Part shown: positions 47,490 to 57,136 of the stretch, piece after piece
How positions within the stretch are numbered: the first letter of the stretch is position 1
Layout of the letters: each line of letters begins with the position of its first letter
Source of the DNA: Pseudomonas sp. MYb60
GTDB taxonomy: Bacteria > Pseudomonadota > Gammaproteobacteria > Pseudomonadales > Pseudomonadaceae
Reading direction: 5' to 3'
DNA length: 64,000 bases
Assembly: GCF_002979555.1 (NCBI RefSeq)
Contig: NZ_PCOZ01000004.1
Span: 62,001-126,000 of the forward strand
Position numbers and translations under genes: made by a program
The notes under the pieces: model-generated
Told to the model about the DNA's origin: nothing
What the model saw: the letters and a program-made list of their open reading frames with translations, nothing else
The model's database searches: none

Positions 47490-48245
47490 TCAAGTCGCCG
47501 GCCGAATCGCCTTGATCAACGCCTGCAACGAATACCCCAAACGAGGCGCCAGAGCCTCGGCACGGGCCGAAAGCGCTCCAAGGTCCAGTTCCTGATCCAG
47601 CTCCGAAGGCACCAGCAGAATCACATTGCCCTCCTTCACCGGCAGCTCCCAGTAATGCCGGTGGTACAATCCGCGCAGCAACGCCGCGCCCAGCGGCTTG
47701 CCATCGTCGGTGGCCCACTGGTTGATCACCAGCCAGCCGCCGGGGGTGAGCTTCTTCTGGCAGTTTTCCAGGAAGGTCCAGGCGAGATGCCCCACGCCCG
47801 GGCCGACATCGGTGTAAAGGTCGACGAAAATCAGATCCGCCGATTCAGCGGTTTCGAGCAATTGCACGGCGTCGCCGATGCGAATGTACAAACGCGGATC
47901 ATCGTCCAGCCCCAGGTATTCAATGGCCAGGCGCGGTACGTCGGGGCGCAGTTCGATGGCTTCCACGTCTTCCAGTGGCAAGAACTTGAGACAGGCCTGG
48001 GTCAGCGTGCCGGCGCCCAGGCCAAGGAACAACGCGCTGTCCGGCTGTTCATGGCACAACGCGCCAATCAGCATCGCGCGGGTGTAGTCGTACTCCAGCC
48101 AACTCGGGTCAGCAGTGAACACGCAGCTTTGCTCGATGGCATCGCCGAACTCGAGAAAACGGTAATCGGCCACTTCGAGCACGCGGATCATGCCGAAGTC
48201 ATCATGGACTTCGGCCAACAGGCGCTCGACACGCTCCTCGGTCAT
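47490..48245 (-). CDS. Spermidine synthase-like methyltransferase-fold protein
   Basis: A 251-aa protein of the spermidine-synthase/SAM-fold type. Visible: ALFLGLGAGTLTQACLKFLP (nucleotide-like loop), VEAIELRP, and DLIFVDLYTDVG. There is no full SpeE catalytic set visible, so the substrate is uncertain. I chose ATG at 48245 (MTEERVERLLAEVH). Convergent with the crotonase gene, divergent from the DAHP synthase gene. Confidence 0.85.
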   Translation of the reverse strand: MTEERVERLLAEVHDDFGMIRVLEVADYRFLEFGDAIEQSCVFTADPSWLEYDYTRAMLIGALCHEQPDSALFLGLGAGTLTQACLKFLPLEDVEAIELRPDVPRLAIEYLGLDDDPRLYIRIGDAVQLLETAESADLIFVDLYTDVGPGVGHLAWTFLENCQKKLTPGGWLVINQWATDDGKPLGAALLRGLYHRHYWELPVKEGNVILLVPSELDQELDLGALSARAEALAPRLGYSLQALIKAIRPAT

Positions 48246-48366
48246 CACTACTCCTAACGGGGTTGCTGCACGGCAAAGGCGCGATTGTCGGCCAACCGGC
48301 GGCAACAGGTCACGCACTAATTGCTGATAACATTGGCGCCCGACCGTCAATCAACCAATCGAGTTC

Positions 48367-49716
48367 ATGATGAGCCAACCCTGGAGCCCCGACAGCTGGC
48401 GCGCCCTGCCGATCCAGCAACAACCCCAGTACCCGGACGCTGCGCACTTGCTGCAAGTGGAGCAGAACCTCGCCAGCTATCCGCCGCTGGTGTTTGCCGG
48501 GGAAGCCCGCGAGTTGCGCCGTCAGTTCGCCGAAGTGACCCAGGGTCGCGCGTTCCTGTTACAGGGTGGCGACTGCGCCGAAAGCTTTGCCGAGTTCTCT
48601 GCGGCAAAAATCCGCGACACCTTCAAAGTGCTGCTGCAGATGGCCATCGTGATGACCTTCGCTGCCGGTTGCCCGGTGGTGAAGGTCGGGCGCATGGCCG
48701 GCCAGTTCGCCAAACCGCGCTCGGCCAACGATGAAACCATCGACGGCATCACCCTGCCCGCTTACCGTGGCGACATCGTCAATGGCATCGGCTTTGACGA
48801 AAAAAGCCGTGTGCCGGACCCGGACCGCCTGCTGCAGTCCTACCACCAGTCCACCGCCACGCTGAACCTGCTGCGGGCCTTTGCCCAGGGCGGCTTCGCC
48901 GACCTGCACCAGGTGCATCAGTGGAACCTGGACTTCATCGCCAACTCCGCACTGGCCGAGAAGTACAGCCTGCTGGCCGACCGCATCGACGAAACCCTGG
49001 CGTTCATGCGTGCCTGCGGCATGGACAGCTCGCCGCAATTGCGCGAAACCAGCTTCTTTACCGCCCACGAAGCACTGCTGCTCAACTACGAACAGGCTTT
49101 CGTGCGCCGTGACAGCCTCACCAACGACTATTACGACTGCTCGGCGCACATGCTGTGGATCGGCGACCGTACCCGTCAGTTGGATGGCGCTCATGTCGAA
49201 TTCCTGCGCGGGGTGCATAACCCGATTGGCGTCAAGGTCGGGCCGAGCATGAACCCGGATGACCTGATCCGCCTGATCGACATCCTCAATCCGCAGAACG
49301 ACCCCGGCCGCCTCAACCTGATCGCGCGCATGGGCGCCGGCAAGGTCGGCGACCACCTGCCCAACCTGATCCGCGCCGTCCAGCGCGAGGGCAAGCAGGT
49401 GTTGTGGAGTTCCGACCCGATGCACGGCAATACCATCAAGGCCAGCAGCGGCTACAAGACCCGTGATTTCGCGCAGATTCTTGGCGAGGTGAAGGACTTC
49501 TTCCAGGTACACGAGGCCGAAGGCACGTATGCCGGCGGGATTCATATCGAGATGACCGGGCAGAACGTCACCGAATGCATCGGCGGCGCGCGGCCGATCA
49601 CTGAAGATGGGTTATCGGACCGTTACCACACCCATTGCGACCCGCGGATGAATGCCGATCAGTCGCTGGAGTTGGCGTTTCTGATTGCCGAAACCTTGAA
49701 ACAGGTCAGGCGCTGA
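48367..49716 (+). CDS. Class II DAHP synthase (plant-type)
   Basis: A 449-aa class II 3-deoxy-D-arabino-heptulosonate 7-phosphate synthase, first step of the shikimate pathway. Signature runs: [33 protein letters not shown] (Mn ligand Cys region), [20 protein letters not shown] and [15 protein letters not shown]. It is distinct from the class I enzyme at 62481. The start is ATG 48367 or 48370. No phenazine genes are adjacent, so a housekeeping role is likely. Confidence 0.94.
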   Translation: MMSQPWSPDSWRALPIQQQPQYPDAAHLLQVEQNLASYPPLVFAGEARELRRQFAEVTQGRAFLLQGGDCAESFAEFSAAKIRDTFKVLLQMAIVMTFAAGCPVVKVGRMAGQFAKPRSANDETIDGITLPAYRGDIVNGIGFDEKSRVPDPDRLLQSYHQSTATLNLLRAFAQGGFADLHQVHQWNLDFIANSALAEKYSLLADRIDETLAFMRACGMDSSPQLRETSFFTAHEALLLNYEQAFVRRDSLTNDYYDCSAHMLWIGDRTRQLDGAHVEFLRGVHNPIGVKVGPSMNPDDLIRLIDILNPQNDPGRLNLIARMGAGKVGDHLPNLIRAVQREGKQVLWSSDPMHGNTIKASSGYKTRDFAQILGEVKDFFQVHEAEGTYAGGIHIEMTGQNVTECIGGARPITEDGLSDRYHTHCDPRMNADQSLELAFLIAETLKQVRR

Positions 49717-49739
49717 GCGTGTTGTTGCCTTTTAGGGCC

Positions 49740-49816
49740 CCATCGGGGGCAAGCCCCCTCCCACCTTTGAATGTGTTCACGCATCAAAATGTGGGAGGGG
49801 CTTGACCCCGATGAGG
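49740..49816. repeat. REP pair after DAHP synthase II
   Basis: ATCGGGGGCAAGCCCCCTCC...GTGGGAGGGGCTTGACCCCG in inverted orientation; the right copy carries a G-to-A change inside the loop. Between convergent genes. Confidence 0.88.
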
Positions 49817-49818
49817 CT

Positions 49819-51039
49819 CTAAAGACCGACCCCAATGGCAAGCCTTAACCGATCGGCACTCGGCCGCTGGCAATTGAGCTGCACCCGCCCCAACCCCAGC
49901 CAGTCGGCCAGTTGCAGCAGGTTCGATGCCAACGCTGCCATCCCCTCCTCGTCCAGCCCCGGTTCTTCCTCATGCACGGCATGCACCGCCAGGCAGCCAT
50001 TGGCCCGCTCAGCCCGCAGGTCAACGCGTGCCGCAATCCGCTCGTTGTGCAAAAAGGGCAACACGTAGTAGCCGTATACCCGCTTGTCCTGCGGCGTATA
50101 GATCTCCAGGCGGTAACGAAAATCGAACAGTCGCTCGGTTCGACTGCGTTCCCAGACCAGTGAGTCGAAGGGTGACAACAAGGCACTGGCCGCAACTTTG
50201 CGCGGTACGGTCGGCACAGGCAGGCAATACGCCGGTTGCTTCCAGCCTTGCACCTGGCACGTCAGCAACTGGCCGTCTTCCACCAGTTCGGCCAGACGAC
50301 TGCGGCTGTCGGCAGGGTCGAGGCGGAAGTAATCGCGCAGGTCTTTTTCGGTGCCCACTGCCAATGCCGTCGCGCTGTGCAGCAGCAAACCGCGCTGGGC
50401 GTCAGCTTCGCCGACAGCGCGTTGCAGCAGCTCGCCGGGGATCACTCGCTCGGGTAAATCATAGAGCCGCTCAAACCCACGCCGACCGGCAACCGTCACC
50501 AATCCTGCCGCGAACAGCCACTCCAGCGCATGTTTTTCATCACTCCAGTCCCACCAAGGGCCCGCGCGCTCTTCGCGAGTAGACAAGCTGCCCGCCCCCA
50601 CTGCGCCCTGCTGCTCAACGATCTTCAACACACGCTCAATAGTGGCCTGCTGCTCACGCCCAAACCGCGCCATCTGCGCATAAATCCCCCGCCCCTGCCT
50701 GGCCCGCTCCATGCGCCAGCGCATCAATGGGTACAGCGCCATCGGCAGCAATGACGCCTCGTGCCCCCAATATTCGAACAGCGAACGTCGCCGGCCCTGG
50801 CTCCAGGCCGCTTGCTCAAGCATCAAAGGGGAATAATTACCCAGCCGGGAAAACAGCGGCAGGTAGTGAGAGCGCACCACCGCATTGACGGAATCGATCT
50901 GCAACACACCGAGGCGTTCGATCAAACGGTTGAGGTGCGCGGCCTTGATCTGGCGCGGCGCCTGGCGCCCTGAAAACCCTTGGGCGGCCAGCGCCATGCG
51001 TCGCGCTTGCTTGAGTGAAAAACACAGGTCGGCAGGCAT
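49819..51039 (-). CDS. ycaQ: YcaQ-family winged-helix DNA glycosylase
   Basis: A 406-aa HTH_42/YcaQ protein. Family residues: LGVLQIDSVNAVVRSHYLPL (QID, the catalytic motif region of the interstrand-crosslink glycosylase YcaQ/AlkX), EYWGHEASLLP, and PFDSLVWERSRTERLFDFRY. It likely unhooks DNA crosslinks. The ATG at 51039 has GGAG upstream; TTG at 51051 was rejected as start. Monocistronic, next to a DUF1127 gene. Confidence 0.86.
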   Translation of the reverse strand: MPADLCFSLKQARRMALAAQGFSGRQAPRQIKAAHLNRLIERLGVLQIDSVNAVVRSHYLPLFSRLGNYSPLMLEQAAWSQGRRRSLFEYWGHEASLLPMALYPLMRWRMERARQGRGIYAQMARFGREQQATIERVLKIVEQQGAVGAGSLSTREERAGPWWDWSDEKHALEWLFAAGLVTVAGRRGFERLYDLPERVIPGELLQRAVGEADAQRGLLLHSATALAVGTEKDLRDYFRLDPADSRSRLAELVEDGQLLTCQVQGWKQPAYCLPVPTVPRKVAASALLSPFDSLVWERSRTERLFDFRYRLEIYTPQDKRVYGYYVLPFLHNERIAARVDLRAERANGCLAVHAVHEEEPGLDEEGMAALASNLLQLADWLGLGRVQLNCQRPSADRLRLAIGVGL

Positions 51040-51083
51040 GGCGTTCTCCAAGTGGGCTCGCCGACTACCCTACTGCATCCCGG

Positions 51084-51278
51084 TCACTTACGCAGGGGGT
51101 CTTGCCACACAGGCAGGCGACGTTCCTGCTCCACATCGACGCGATTGAGCCCAATGTCCTTGAGTGCGTCGTCGCTCAAGTTCGCCAGCAACTGGCGCTC
51201 ATGCCATCGGCACAGCGCGTTCAACACGCCGGTTAGCGGCCGCTTCGCCATTAATATAAAACCTCTTTGACCTTTCAT
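51084..51278 (-). CDS. DUF1127 (YjiS-like) small protein
   Basis: A 64-aa protein with the DUF1127 core WHERQLLANLSDDALKDIGL followed by NRVDVEQERRLPVW. I chose ATG at 51278 (MKGQRGFILMAKRPL). Such proteins are associated with arginine/phosphate or RNA metabolism in alphaproteobacteria; the role here is unknown. It is divergent from the LysR gene. Confidence 0.85.
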   Translation of the reverse strand: MKGQRGFILMAKRPLTGVLNALCRWHERQLLANLSDDALKDIGLNRVDVEQERRLPVWQDPLRK

Positions 51279-51348
51279 CTTCTCGCCCTCCCGTGGGGAT
51301 GGCGCAAGTTTGAGCGGGCGATTAAGATCAATCCAACGAATGTTTCTT

Positions 51349-52230
51349 ATGCAATACATCTCAGGAATTCATCGATTGTCCAGCTACCCGAGTATCGACA
51401 CTGACGTGCTGCGCACCTTCGTCGCCATCGCCGACCAGGGCGGCTTTACCCGCGCCGGGGAGCAGGTCAACCGCACTCAATCGGCGGTGAGCATGCAGAT
51501 GAAACGCCTGGAAGAAGATGTGCTGCAGCGCAAGTTGTTCGAGCGCGACGGCCGCCAGGTGCGGCTGACGCCGGAGGGTCAGGTGTTGCTGGGCTATGCG
51601 CGACGTATCCTCAAGTTGCACAGCGAGGTGTTCAACACCCTGCGCGAACCGCACATGGTCGGGCTGGTGCGCATCGGCACGCCGGACGACTACGTGATGC
51701 GCTTTCTACCGGGGATTCTCAAGCCGTTTTCCAAGGCCTATCCGCTGATCCAGATCGAGCTGCACTGCGAGTCATCCACGGTGTTGATGCAACGCCGCGA
51801 CCTGGCACTCACAGTGATCAGCCGCGAACCCGGCAACGAGCTGGGTGAACTGTTGCGCACCGAGCGCATGGTCTGGGCGGCGGCCCCGTGCTTCTGCGTG
51901 GAAGAACACGACACCCTGCCCCTGGCGGTGTCGGGTGAGGACTGCCTGTATACCCAATGGACCCGTTCGGCACTGGAAGCGGTGGGACGGGATTATCGCC
52001 TGGCCTACCACAGCACCAACGGCGCAGCGATCCAGGCGGTGGTGAGTGCCGGCCTGGCGCTGATGATTTGCATGGAGAGCCTGGTGACCGACGACCTGCG
52101 CGTGCTCGGCAGCGATGAGGGCCTGCCGCCGCTGCCGTCGATGAACCTGCATTTGCTGCGCAACCCGCAGATGACCTCGCCCATCACTGAATGCCTGGCC
52201 GACTACATCCGCGAAGGCTTCAAACTTTAA
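51349..52230 (+). CDS. LysR-family transcriptional regulator
   Basis: A 293-aa LTTR with helix-turn-helix FTRAGEQVNRTQSAVSMQMK (about residues 34-53 from this start) and a full effector domain. Start is ATG 51349 or the nearby 51340. It is divergent from DUF1127 and convergent with the TauE gene (11-nt overlap). Divergence from DUF1127 suggests that gene as a target; this is inference. Confidence 0.88.
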   Translation: MQYISGIHRLSSYPSIDTDVLRTFVAIADQGGFTRAGEQVNRTQSAVSMQMKRLEEDVLQRKLFERDGRQVRLTPEGQVLLGYARRILKLHSEVFNTLREPHMVGLVRIGTPDDYVMRFLPGILKPFSKAYPLIQIELHCESSTVLMQRRDLALTVISREPGNELGELLRTERMVWAAAPCFCVEEHDTLPLAVSGEDCLYTQWTRSALEAVGRDYRLAYHSTNGAAIQAVVSAGLALMICMESLVTDDLRVLGSDEGLPPLPSMNLHLLRNPQMTSPITECLADYIREGFKL

Positions 52231-52969
52231 AGGTCAGCATCACCGCACACAGGATCAGGAACCCGCAGAACAAGCCGCGCAACACGCGCTCCGGCAAGGC
52301 GTGGGCGACTTTTACGCCCCAACTGATGCTGAGCAAGCCGCCCACCGCCAAGGGTGCGCCGATCAGCCAGTTCACCTCGTGGTGCCAAGCGTAGGTCACC
52401 AGCGTCACACCGGTGCTGGGCAGTGCCAGGGCCAGCGACAGGCCCTGAGCCACCACTTGGCTGGTGCCGAACAGCCCCGTCAGCACCGGCGTGGCAATCA
52501 CGGCGCCGCCGACACCAAACAACCCCCCGACGGACCCGGAAGCGGCGCCGAGCACACCCAGCCACGGCCACGCATACCGCATTTCGGCTGTCGGCGCGGC
52601 ATTGCGCGTGAACATACGCAACAGCGTGTAGGCTGACAGCGTCACCAGGAAGGCGATGAATCCGATACGCATCGCACCCGCATCCAGGCCAACGGCCCAG
52701 ATAGAGCCGAGCCACGCAAAGCAGAACCCCATCACGCCGAGGGGCAGCGCATGGCGCAGTTGTATGCGATTGCGCTGGTGATAACGCCACAGCGCCAGCA
52801 TCACGTTGGGCACCACCATGACCAGCGCAGTGCCTTGGGCAATCTGCTGGTCCAGGCCGAAGAACACCCCGAGCACGGGGATGGCGATCAGCCCCCCGCC
52901 AATGCCAAACAGCCCACCCAAGGTGCCCAACGCTGCACCCAATACCAGATACATCACTAAATCCAACAC
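52220..52969 (-). CDS. TauE/SafE-family sulfite exporter-like permease
   Basis: A 249-aa membrane protein with 7-8 helices and the duplicated glycine-rich motif GTLGGLFGIGGGLIAIPVL and GSVGGLFGVGGAVIATPVL, which defines TauE/SafE (PF01925). It exports sulfite or sulfonate-derived anions in relatives. Divergent LysR genes flank it; the one at 53078 is the likely regulator. Confidence 0.9.
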   Translation of the reverse strand: MLDLVMYLVLGAALGTLGGLFGIGGGLIAIPVLGVFFGLDQQIAQGTALVMVVPNVMLALWRYHQRNRIQLRHALPLGVMGFCFAWLGSIWAVGLDAGAMRIGFIAFLVTLSAYTLLRMFTRNAAPTAEMRYAWPWLGVLGAASGSVGGLFGVGGAVIATPVLTGLFGTSQVVAQGLSLALALPSTGVTLVTYAWHHEVNWLIGAPLAVGGLLSISWGVKVAHALPERVLRGLFCGFLILCAVMLTFKV

Positions 52970-53077
52970 GCCGTGCCACTCCTCGATCCCAAGGTTTGCA
53001 TGCTACGCAGTCGGGTATGGCACGGAAACGCATAGCAACGCACAATGGCTATGCCAATCTCGCACAAGCACCTGCCA

Positions 53078-54028
53078 ATGAACCCTAATACGCTGACCGA
53101 TCAACTCGGCCTGTTCCTGGATGTCCTGGAAACCGGCAGCTTTTCCGCCGCCGCCCGGCGCCATCCGCTGACGCCTTCCGCGGTGGCGCGGCGGATCGAT
53201 AGCCTGGAAAATTCGATAGGCAGTCGTCTGTTCCAGCGCAGCACCCACGCCGTGATACCCACGACGGCCGGCCTGGCATTTGCCGAACGGGCGCGGCGGA
53301 TCGTCAGTGAGTTGCAATTGGCCCGGGCCGAGGCTGCTTCGTTGAGCCATGCCCCCGAGGGATTGATCCGAGTGGACGCGCCAGCGGCGTTCGGTCGACG
53401 CCACCTGGCGCCGGTGATTGCAGACTTTTTGAATGTATACCCGGGGCTGGATGTGCACCTGCATTTGATCGACAGTTTTGTGGACATGCAGGGTGCGCAC
53501 CTGGGCAAGGTCGACCTTGTGCTGCGGGCCGGGCATATCGTCGACACGCGGCTGATCGCGACCCCGCTGGCCAGCATCGTGCGGATTGCCTGCGCCAGCC
53601 CGGCCTACCTGAAAAGCCGCGGCACCCCGGCGCACCCCCGCGAATTGAGCGAACACGACGGCCTGGACTGGGACGGCCTGGCGCCGATGTTTGCCTGGCG
53701 CTTCGAGATGGATGGGCGCCGCGCCACCTATCGCCCACGGCGCATCCGCATGAGTGCCAACAACGCCGAAGCCCTGCTGTGCGGCGCGCTCGCCGGGCTC
53801 GGCATTGCGCACCTGCCCACCTGGCTGGCGAGCGAGTACCTGGTGCGTGGCGAACTGCTGCCCCTGTTTTGCGAAGACGGCCTGCCCAGCCCAGAGACCA
53901 CCGGTATCTACGCATTGCGCCTGGAACAACAACCCAACGCTCGCAGCCGCTTGTTGCTGGAATACCTGAAGTCGCGCTTCAGCCCGGTACCGCCCTGGGA
54001 TCTGGCGCTGCAAAGCGGCTTGATCTGA
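53078..54028 (+). CDS. LysR-family transcriptional regulator
   Basis: A 316-aa LTTR: helix-turn-helix SFSAAARRHPLTPSAVARRI and a complete substrate-binding domain (WDGLAPMFAWRFEMDGRRAT, NAEALLCGALAGLGIAHLP). I chose ATG 53078 (MNPNTLTDQLGLFLD); an upstream ATG at 53045 adds 11 residues. It is divergent from the TauE gene (108 nt). Confidence 0.88.
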   Translation: MNPNTLTDQLGLFLDVLETGSFSAAARRHPLTPSAVARRIDSLENSIGSRLFQRSTHAVIPTTAGLAFAERARRIVSELQLARAEAASLSHAPEGLIRVDAPAAFGRRHLAPVIADFLNVYPGLDVHLHLIDSFVDMQGAHLGKVDLVLRAGHIVDTRLIATPLASIVRIACASPAYLKSRGTPAHPRELSEHDGLDWDGLAPMFAWRFEMDGRRATYRPRRIRMSANNAEALLCGALAGLGIAHLPTWLASEYLVRGELLPLFCEDGLPSPETTGIYALRLEQQPNARSRLLLEYLKSRFSPVPPWDLALQSGLI

Positions 54029-54049
54029 CCGAGCGGCCAGAATTATCTG

Positions 54050-54068
54050 GCGCATTAAACATTTGCCC
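54050..54068. promoter_or_regulatory. OhrR-type box upstream of ohrR
   Basis: GCGCATTAAACATTTGCCC matches 16 of 19 positions of the two copies in front of ohr. It is 41 nt upstream of the ohrR start, suggesting autoregulation. Confidence 0.65.
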
Positions 54069-54108
54069 GCTAGATTCCAGCCCAGACACGCTTTTTCGAG
54101 GTACCGCC

Positions 54109-54561
54109 ATGAGCAAGAACCCCGCCCCCTGCGAATCGCTGATGCTGGACAACCAGCTGTGTTTCGCCCTGCACTCCACGTCGCTGCTGATGACCAAGGT
54201 CTACAAGCCGCTGTTGCAGGCGCTGGGGCTGACGTACCCGCAATACCTGGCCATGATGGTGTTGTGGGAAGAGGATGGTTTGACCGTAAGCGAAATCAGT
54301 AGCCGCCTGCTGACCGACCCGGGCTCACTCACGCCCCTGCTCAAGCGCCTGGAAGCCGAAGGCCTGCTCAGCCGCACCCGCAACCGTGAAGACGAACGAG
54401 TAGTGGTGGTAGAACTGACGGACGCCGGCCGCGCCTTGCAGGACAAGGCCATGGGGATTCCGCAGTGCATTCTCGGGGCCAGCGGCCTGGACCTGGAGCA
54501 GCTACGCAAGCTGCAAAGCGAACTGATTGCATTGCGCGCCAACCTGCAAGCCAACGTCTGA
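54109..54561 (+). CDS. ohrR: OhrR organic hydroperoxide-sensing repressor
   Basis: A 150-aa MarR-family repressor with reactive Cys18 in DNQLCFALHS and the wing LTYPQYLAMMVLWEED, LTDPGSLTPLLKRLEAEGLL, DERVVVVELT. It precedes ohr on the same strand. The ATG at 54109 was chosen over the long out-of-family frame starting at 53779. Confidence 0.94.
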   Translation: MSKNPAPCESLMLDNQLCFALHSTSLLMTKVYKPLLQALGLTYPQYLAMMVLWEEDGLTVSEISSRLLTDPGSLTPLLKRLEAEGLLSRTRNREDERVVVVELTDAGRALQDKAMGIPQCILGASGLDLEQLRKLQSELIALRANLQANV

Positions 54562-54673
54562 CGCGGTTAGCCACTCCCCCAATAACGCCAGTGTGGCAGC
54601 TGACTTGCCTGCCATGGCAGCATCAATGCCGTGGCCGACAATCGAATCCGGCAAAATAATTTTCATATTTGTC

Positions 54674-54742
54674 TTGCGCACTAAACATTAGCGCGATACA
54701 TTCATCTCACCAACTACTTAGCGCGCAAAACATTAGCGCAAA
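54674..54742. promoter_or_regulatory. Two OhrR-type operator copies before ohr
   Basis: GCGCACTAAACATTAGCGC (54676-54694) and GCGCGCAAAACATTAGCGC (54721-54739) are direct repeats identical at 17 of 19 positions, 45 nt apart. The distance to the ohr ATG is about 24 nt from the second copy, so they span its promoter. Confidence 0.8.
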
Positions 54743-54762
54743 CAATCCAAGAGGAACACACC

Positions 54763-55182
54763 ATGCAAACGCTCTATACCGCAGTAGCCACCGCCACCGG
54801 CGGCCGTGATGGTCGTGCTGTTTCCAGCGACAACATCCTCGACGTCAAACTCTCCACACCCAAGGAATTGGGCGGTGCCGGTGGCCAGGCCACCAACCCT
54901 GAGCAACTGTTCGCCGCTGGCTACTCGGCCTGCTTCATCGGCGCATTGAAATTCGTCGCCAGCCAGACCAAGCGCAAAATCCCGGATGACGCTTCGATCA
55001 CTGCCCACGTCGGCATCGGTCAAATCCCCGGCGGTTTCGGCCTGGACATCGACCTGCACATCAGCCTGCCGGGCCTGGCTCAGGAAGATGCGCAAAGCCT
55101 GGTCGACGCCGCCCACCAGGTGTGCCCGTACTCCAACGCCACCCGTGGCAACGTCGATGTCCGCCTGCACGTCACCGTCTGA
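54763..55182 (+). CDS. ohr: Organic hydroperoxide resistance protein Ohr
   Basis: A 139-aa Ohr/OsmC-family thiol peroxidase. Catalytic Cys57 (FAAGYSACFIGALKF) and resolving Cys121 (HQVCPYSNATRGN) are both present. It detoxifies alkyl hydroperoxides using lipoyl thiols in relatives. Regulated by OhrR through the repeats upstream; a terminator follows. Confidence 0.96.
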   Translation: MQTLYTAVATATGGRDGRAVSSDNILDVKLSTPKELGGAGGQATNPEQLFAAGYSACFIGALKFVASQTKRKIPDDASITAHVGIGQIPGGFGLDIDLHISLPGLAQEDAQSLVDAAHQVCPYSNATRGNVDVRLHVTV

Positions 55183-55197
55183 TAAAACCGACGCCCA

Positions 55198-55229
55198 TAA
55201 AAAAACCCGACTCAGAGTCGGGTTTTTTT
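55198..55229. terminator. Bidirectional terminator between ohr and efp
   Basis: ACCCGACTC-AGAGTCGGGT hairpin flanked by A and T runs; it serves both convergent genes. Confidence 0.88.
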
Positions 55230-55248
55230 CGTATCGGCGGGGCCAGAA

Positions 55249-55821
55249 TTACTTCTTGGCGCGGCCTTTGTACGAACCACCTTCGCGGGTGTCGATCTCG
55301 ATCAGGTCGTCGATTTCGATGAAATCGGCCACTTGCAGTTCGGTACCGTTAGCCAGCTTGGCAGGCTTCATGACCTTGCCCGAAGTGTCGCCGCGAGCGG
55401 AACCTTCGGTGTAGGCAACTTTACGCACGATGGTGGTCGGCAGCTCTACGGAAACCAGGCGCTCTTCAAAGAAGATGGCTTCGCAAACGTCTTCCATGCC
55501 TTCTTCCACGAACGGCAGAACAGCTTCGATATCTTCAGCGTTCAGCTCGTACATGGTGTAGTCGGTGGTGTCCATGAACGTGTAGGTGTCGCCGCTGATG
55601 AAGGACAGGGTCGCTTCTTTGCGGTCGAGGATTACGTCGTCCAGTTTGTCGTCGGCGCTGTAAACGATCTCGGTCTTGTAACCGGTCAGCAGGTTCTTCA
55701 GCTTGGTCTTCATGATTGCGCTGTTACGACCAGACTTGGTGAACTCAGCTTTCTGAACCAGCCAAGGGTCGTTTTCGAGACGGATCACTGTACCGGGTTT
55801 CAGTTCTTTACCAGTTTTCAT
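55249..55821 (-). CDS. efp: Elongation factor P
   Basis: A 190-aa EF-P. The tip residue is Arg32 in [12 protein letters not shown], not lysine, so it is the rhamnosylated type modified by EarP, encoded 50 nt upstream on the same strand. It rescues ribosomes at polyproline stretches. Confidence 0.97.
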   Translation of the reverse strand: MKTGKELKPGTVIRLENDPWLVQKAEFTKSGRNSAIMKTKLKNLLTGYKTEIVYSADDKLDDVILDRKEATLSFISGDTYTFMDTTDYTMYELNAEDIEAVLPFVEEGMEDVCEAIFFEERLVSVELPTTIVRKVAYTEGSARGDTSGKVMKPAKLANGTELQVADFIEIDDLIEIDTREGGSYKGRAKK

Positions 55822-55870
55822 TGCATATATCCGAAATTTGGATGGGATTTACAAAATTCAAGGTGGCGTA

Positions 55871-57004
55871 TCATATCCAACTTTCATAAAACTGTACCAG
55901 CGCCGTCGCAAGATCGGCCTGCAAGGCCTGTTCCAGACACCAGTTTTCGGCGTGCTGATTCAGCTCCGGCCAGTGTTCCAGCAGCATTTTCCAGGATTGA
56001 GCCATATCGCCCGGGCTGTTCCAGGCTTGCCAAAGGCCAACCAACGCAGCCTTGGCCGCCGGCGATAACGCGGCGGTGTACAGGTCCAGGAAGGCATCGA
56101 GCTTGTCGAGGTGGATGTCTTCATCCTGCCGATAGATGTGCCACAACAGCGGCCGGCCGGCCCATTGAGCTCGCACGAAGGAGTCTTCGCCGCGCACGGC
56201 GTTGAAGTCGCAGCACCACAACAGATGGTCATATTGTTCCTGGCGCACGAATGGCAGCACCTGCACCGTCAGGGCATCGCGTTGATGCACCGCCCCTGCG
56301 GCCAGCCCGTCCACTCCAAGCCAGCGCCCGACATCCGCGAGTATCCGCCCTTCCGGCACCAATAGATGAGTGGCATTGCCGTCCGTCGACAACACGTCCA
56401 GCCAACGCGCCAGTCCGGCATTTTCGTAGGCAAACAGTGAGATCAGGCGTGCACCTTCTATAGGACATACACCCAGGCTTTGCAGGAATTTTCGCTGCGC
56501 CGCGTCACACTGCTGAAAGGCGCGGCGTCGTTCCACCAGGCCCGTTTCGCGTAACAGTCCGCCGGTGCCAGGTCGGAAGCCTGGAAAAAAGAAGTACTTC
56601 TGCACGCCCTTGAATTTCACCGAGGGCAAGCGATGGCAGCCCACCACCCAGTCTTCGGCACTGAGGTAGTCCAGGTTCATCCAGAGGGGCGCGCGATCGC
56701 GAACGGCCATGGCTTCCATATAGTCAGGGGGCAACTGACAGGCGAATGCGGCAATCACCACGTCCGCCGCCGAGGCGCCCTGCCACTCGGCCGGCCAATG
56801 ACGCACGTCGACGCCCTCCTGCCATTGCTGCCCCTGCTGCACGTCGATTTCCGGACACATGCGTTCGAAGGCCCGCAGATCGTCGACCCACAACCGCACG
56901 TCGCACGCCTGTTCAGCGACCAATTGCCGGGCCAGGCGCCACGTCACGCCGATGTCGCCGTAGTTGTCGACAACACTGCAAAAAATATCCCAGCGGGCTT
57001 TCAT
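55871..57004 (-). CDS. earP: EF-P arginine rhamnosyltransferase EarP
   Basis: A 377-aa GT-B-like dTDP-rhamnose:EF-P arginine rhamnosyltransferase. Asp13 and Asp17 in WDIFCSVVDNYGDIGVTWRL correspond to residues reported as essential in P. aeruginosa EarP, and the segment FNAVRGEDSFVRAQWAGRPL includes the sugar-nucleotide site. ATG at 57004 (MKARWDIFC). It is upstream of efp in the same transcription direction. Confidence 0.95.
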   Translation of the reverse strand: MKARWDIFCSVVDNYGDIGVTWRLARQLVAEQACDVRLWVDDLRAFERMCPEIDVQQGQQWQEGVDVRHWPAEWQGASAADVVIAAFACQLPPDYMEAMAVRDRAPLWMNLDYLSAEDWVVGCHRLPSVKFKGVQKYFFFPGFRPGTGGLLRETGLVERRRAFQQCDAAQRKFLQSLGVCPIEGARLISLFAYENAGLARWLDVLSTDGNATHLLVPEGRILADVGRWLGVDGLAAGAVHQRDALTVQVLPFVRQEQYDHLLWCCDFNAVRGEDSFVRAQWAGRPLLWHIYRQDEDIHLDKLDAFLDLYTAALSPAAKAALVGLWQAWNSPGDMAQSWKMLLEHWPELNQHAENWCLEQALQADLATALVQFYESWI

Positions 57005-57136
57005 TCCGGGCTCCAACGTTCAAAGGCTCGATTGTCCGCATAAATGCGCGGATGCAGAAGGCTTGATCGCGATTATTCTGCACGGAGGCTGTGCGACAAT
57101 CGCCGGCACGCCACACGTGCCCGCCAGGAGGCCACC

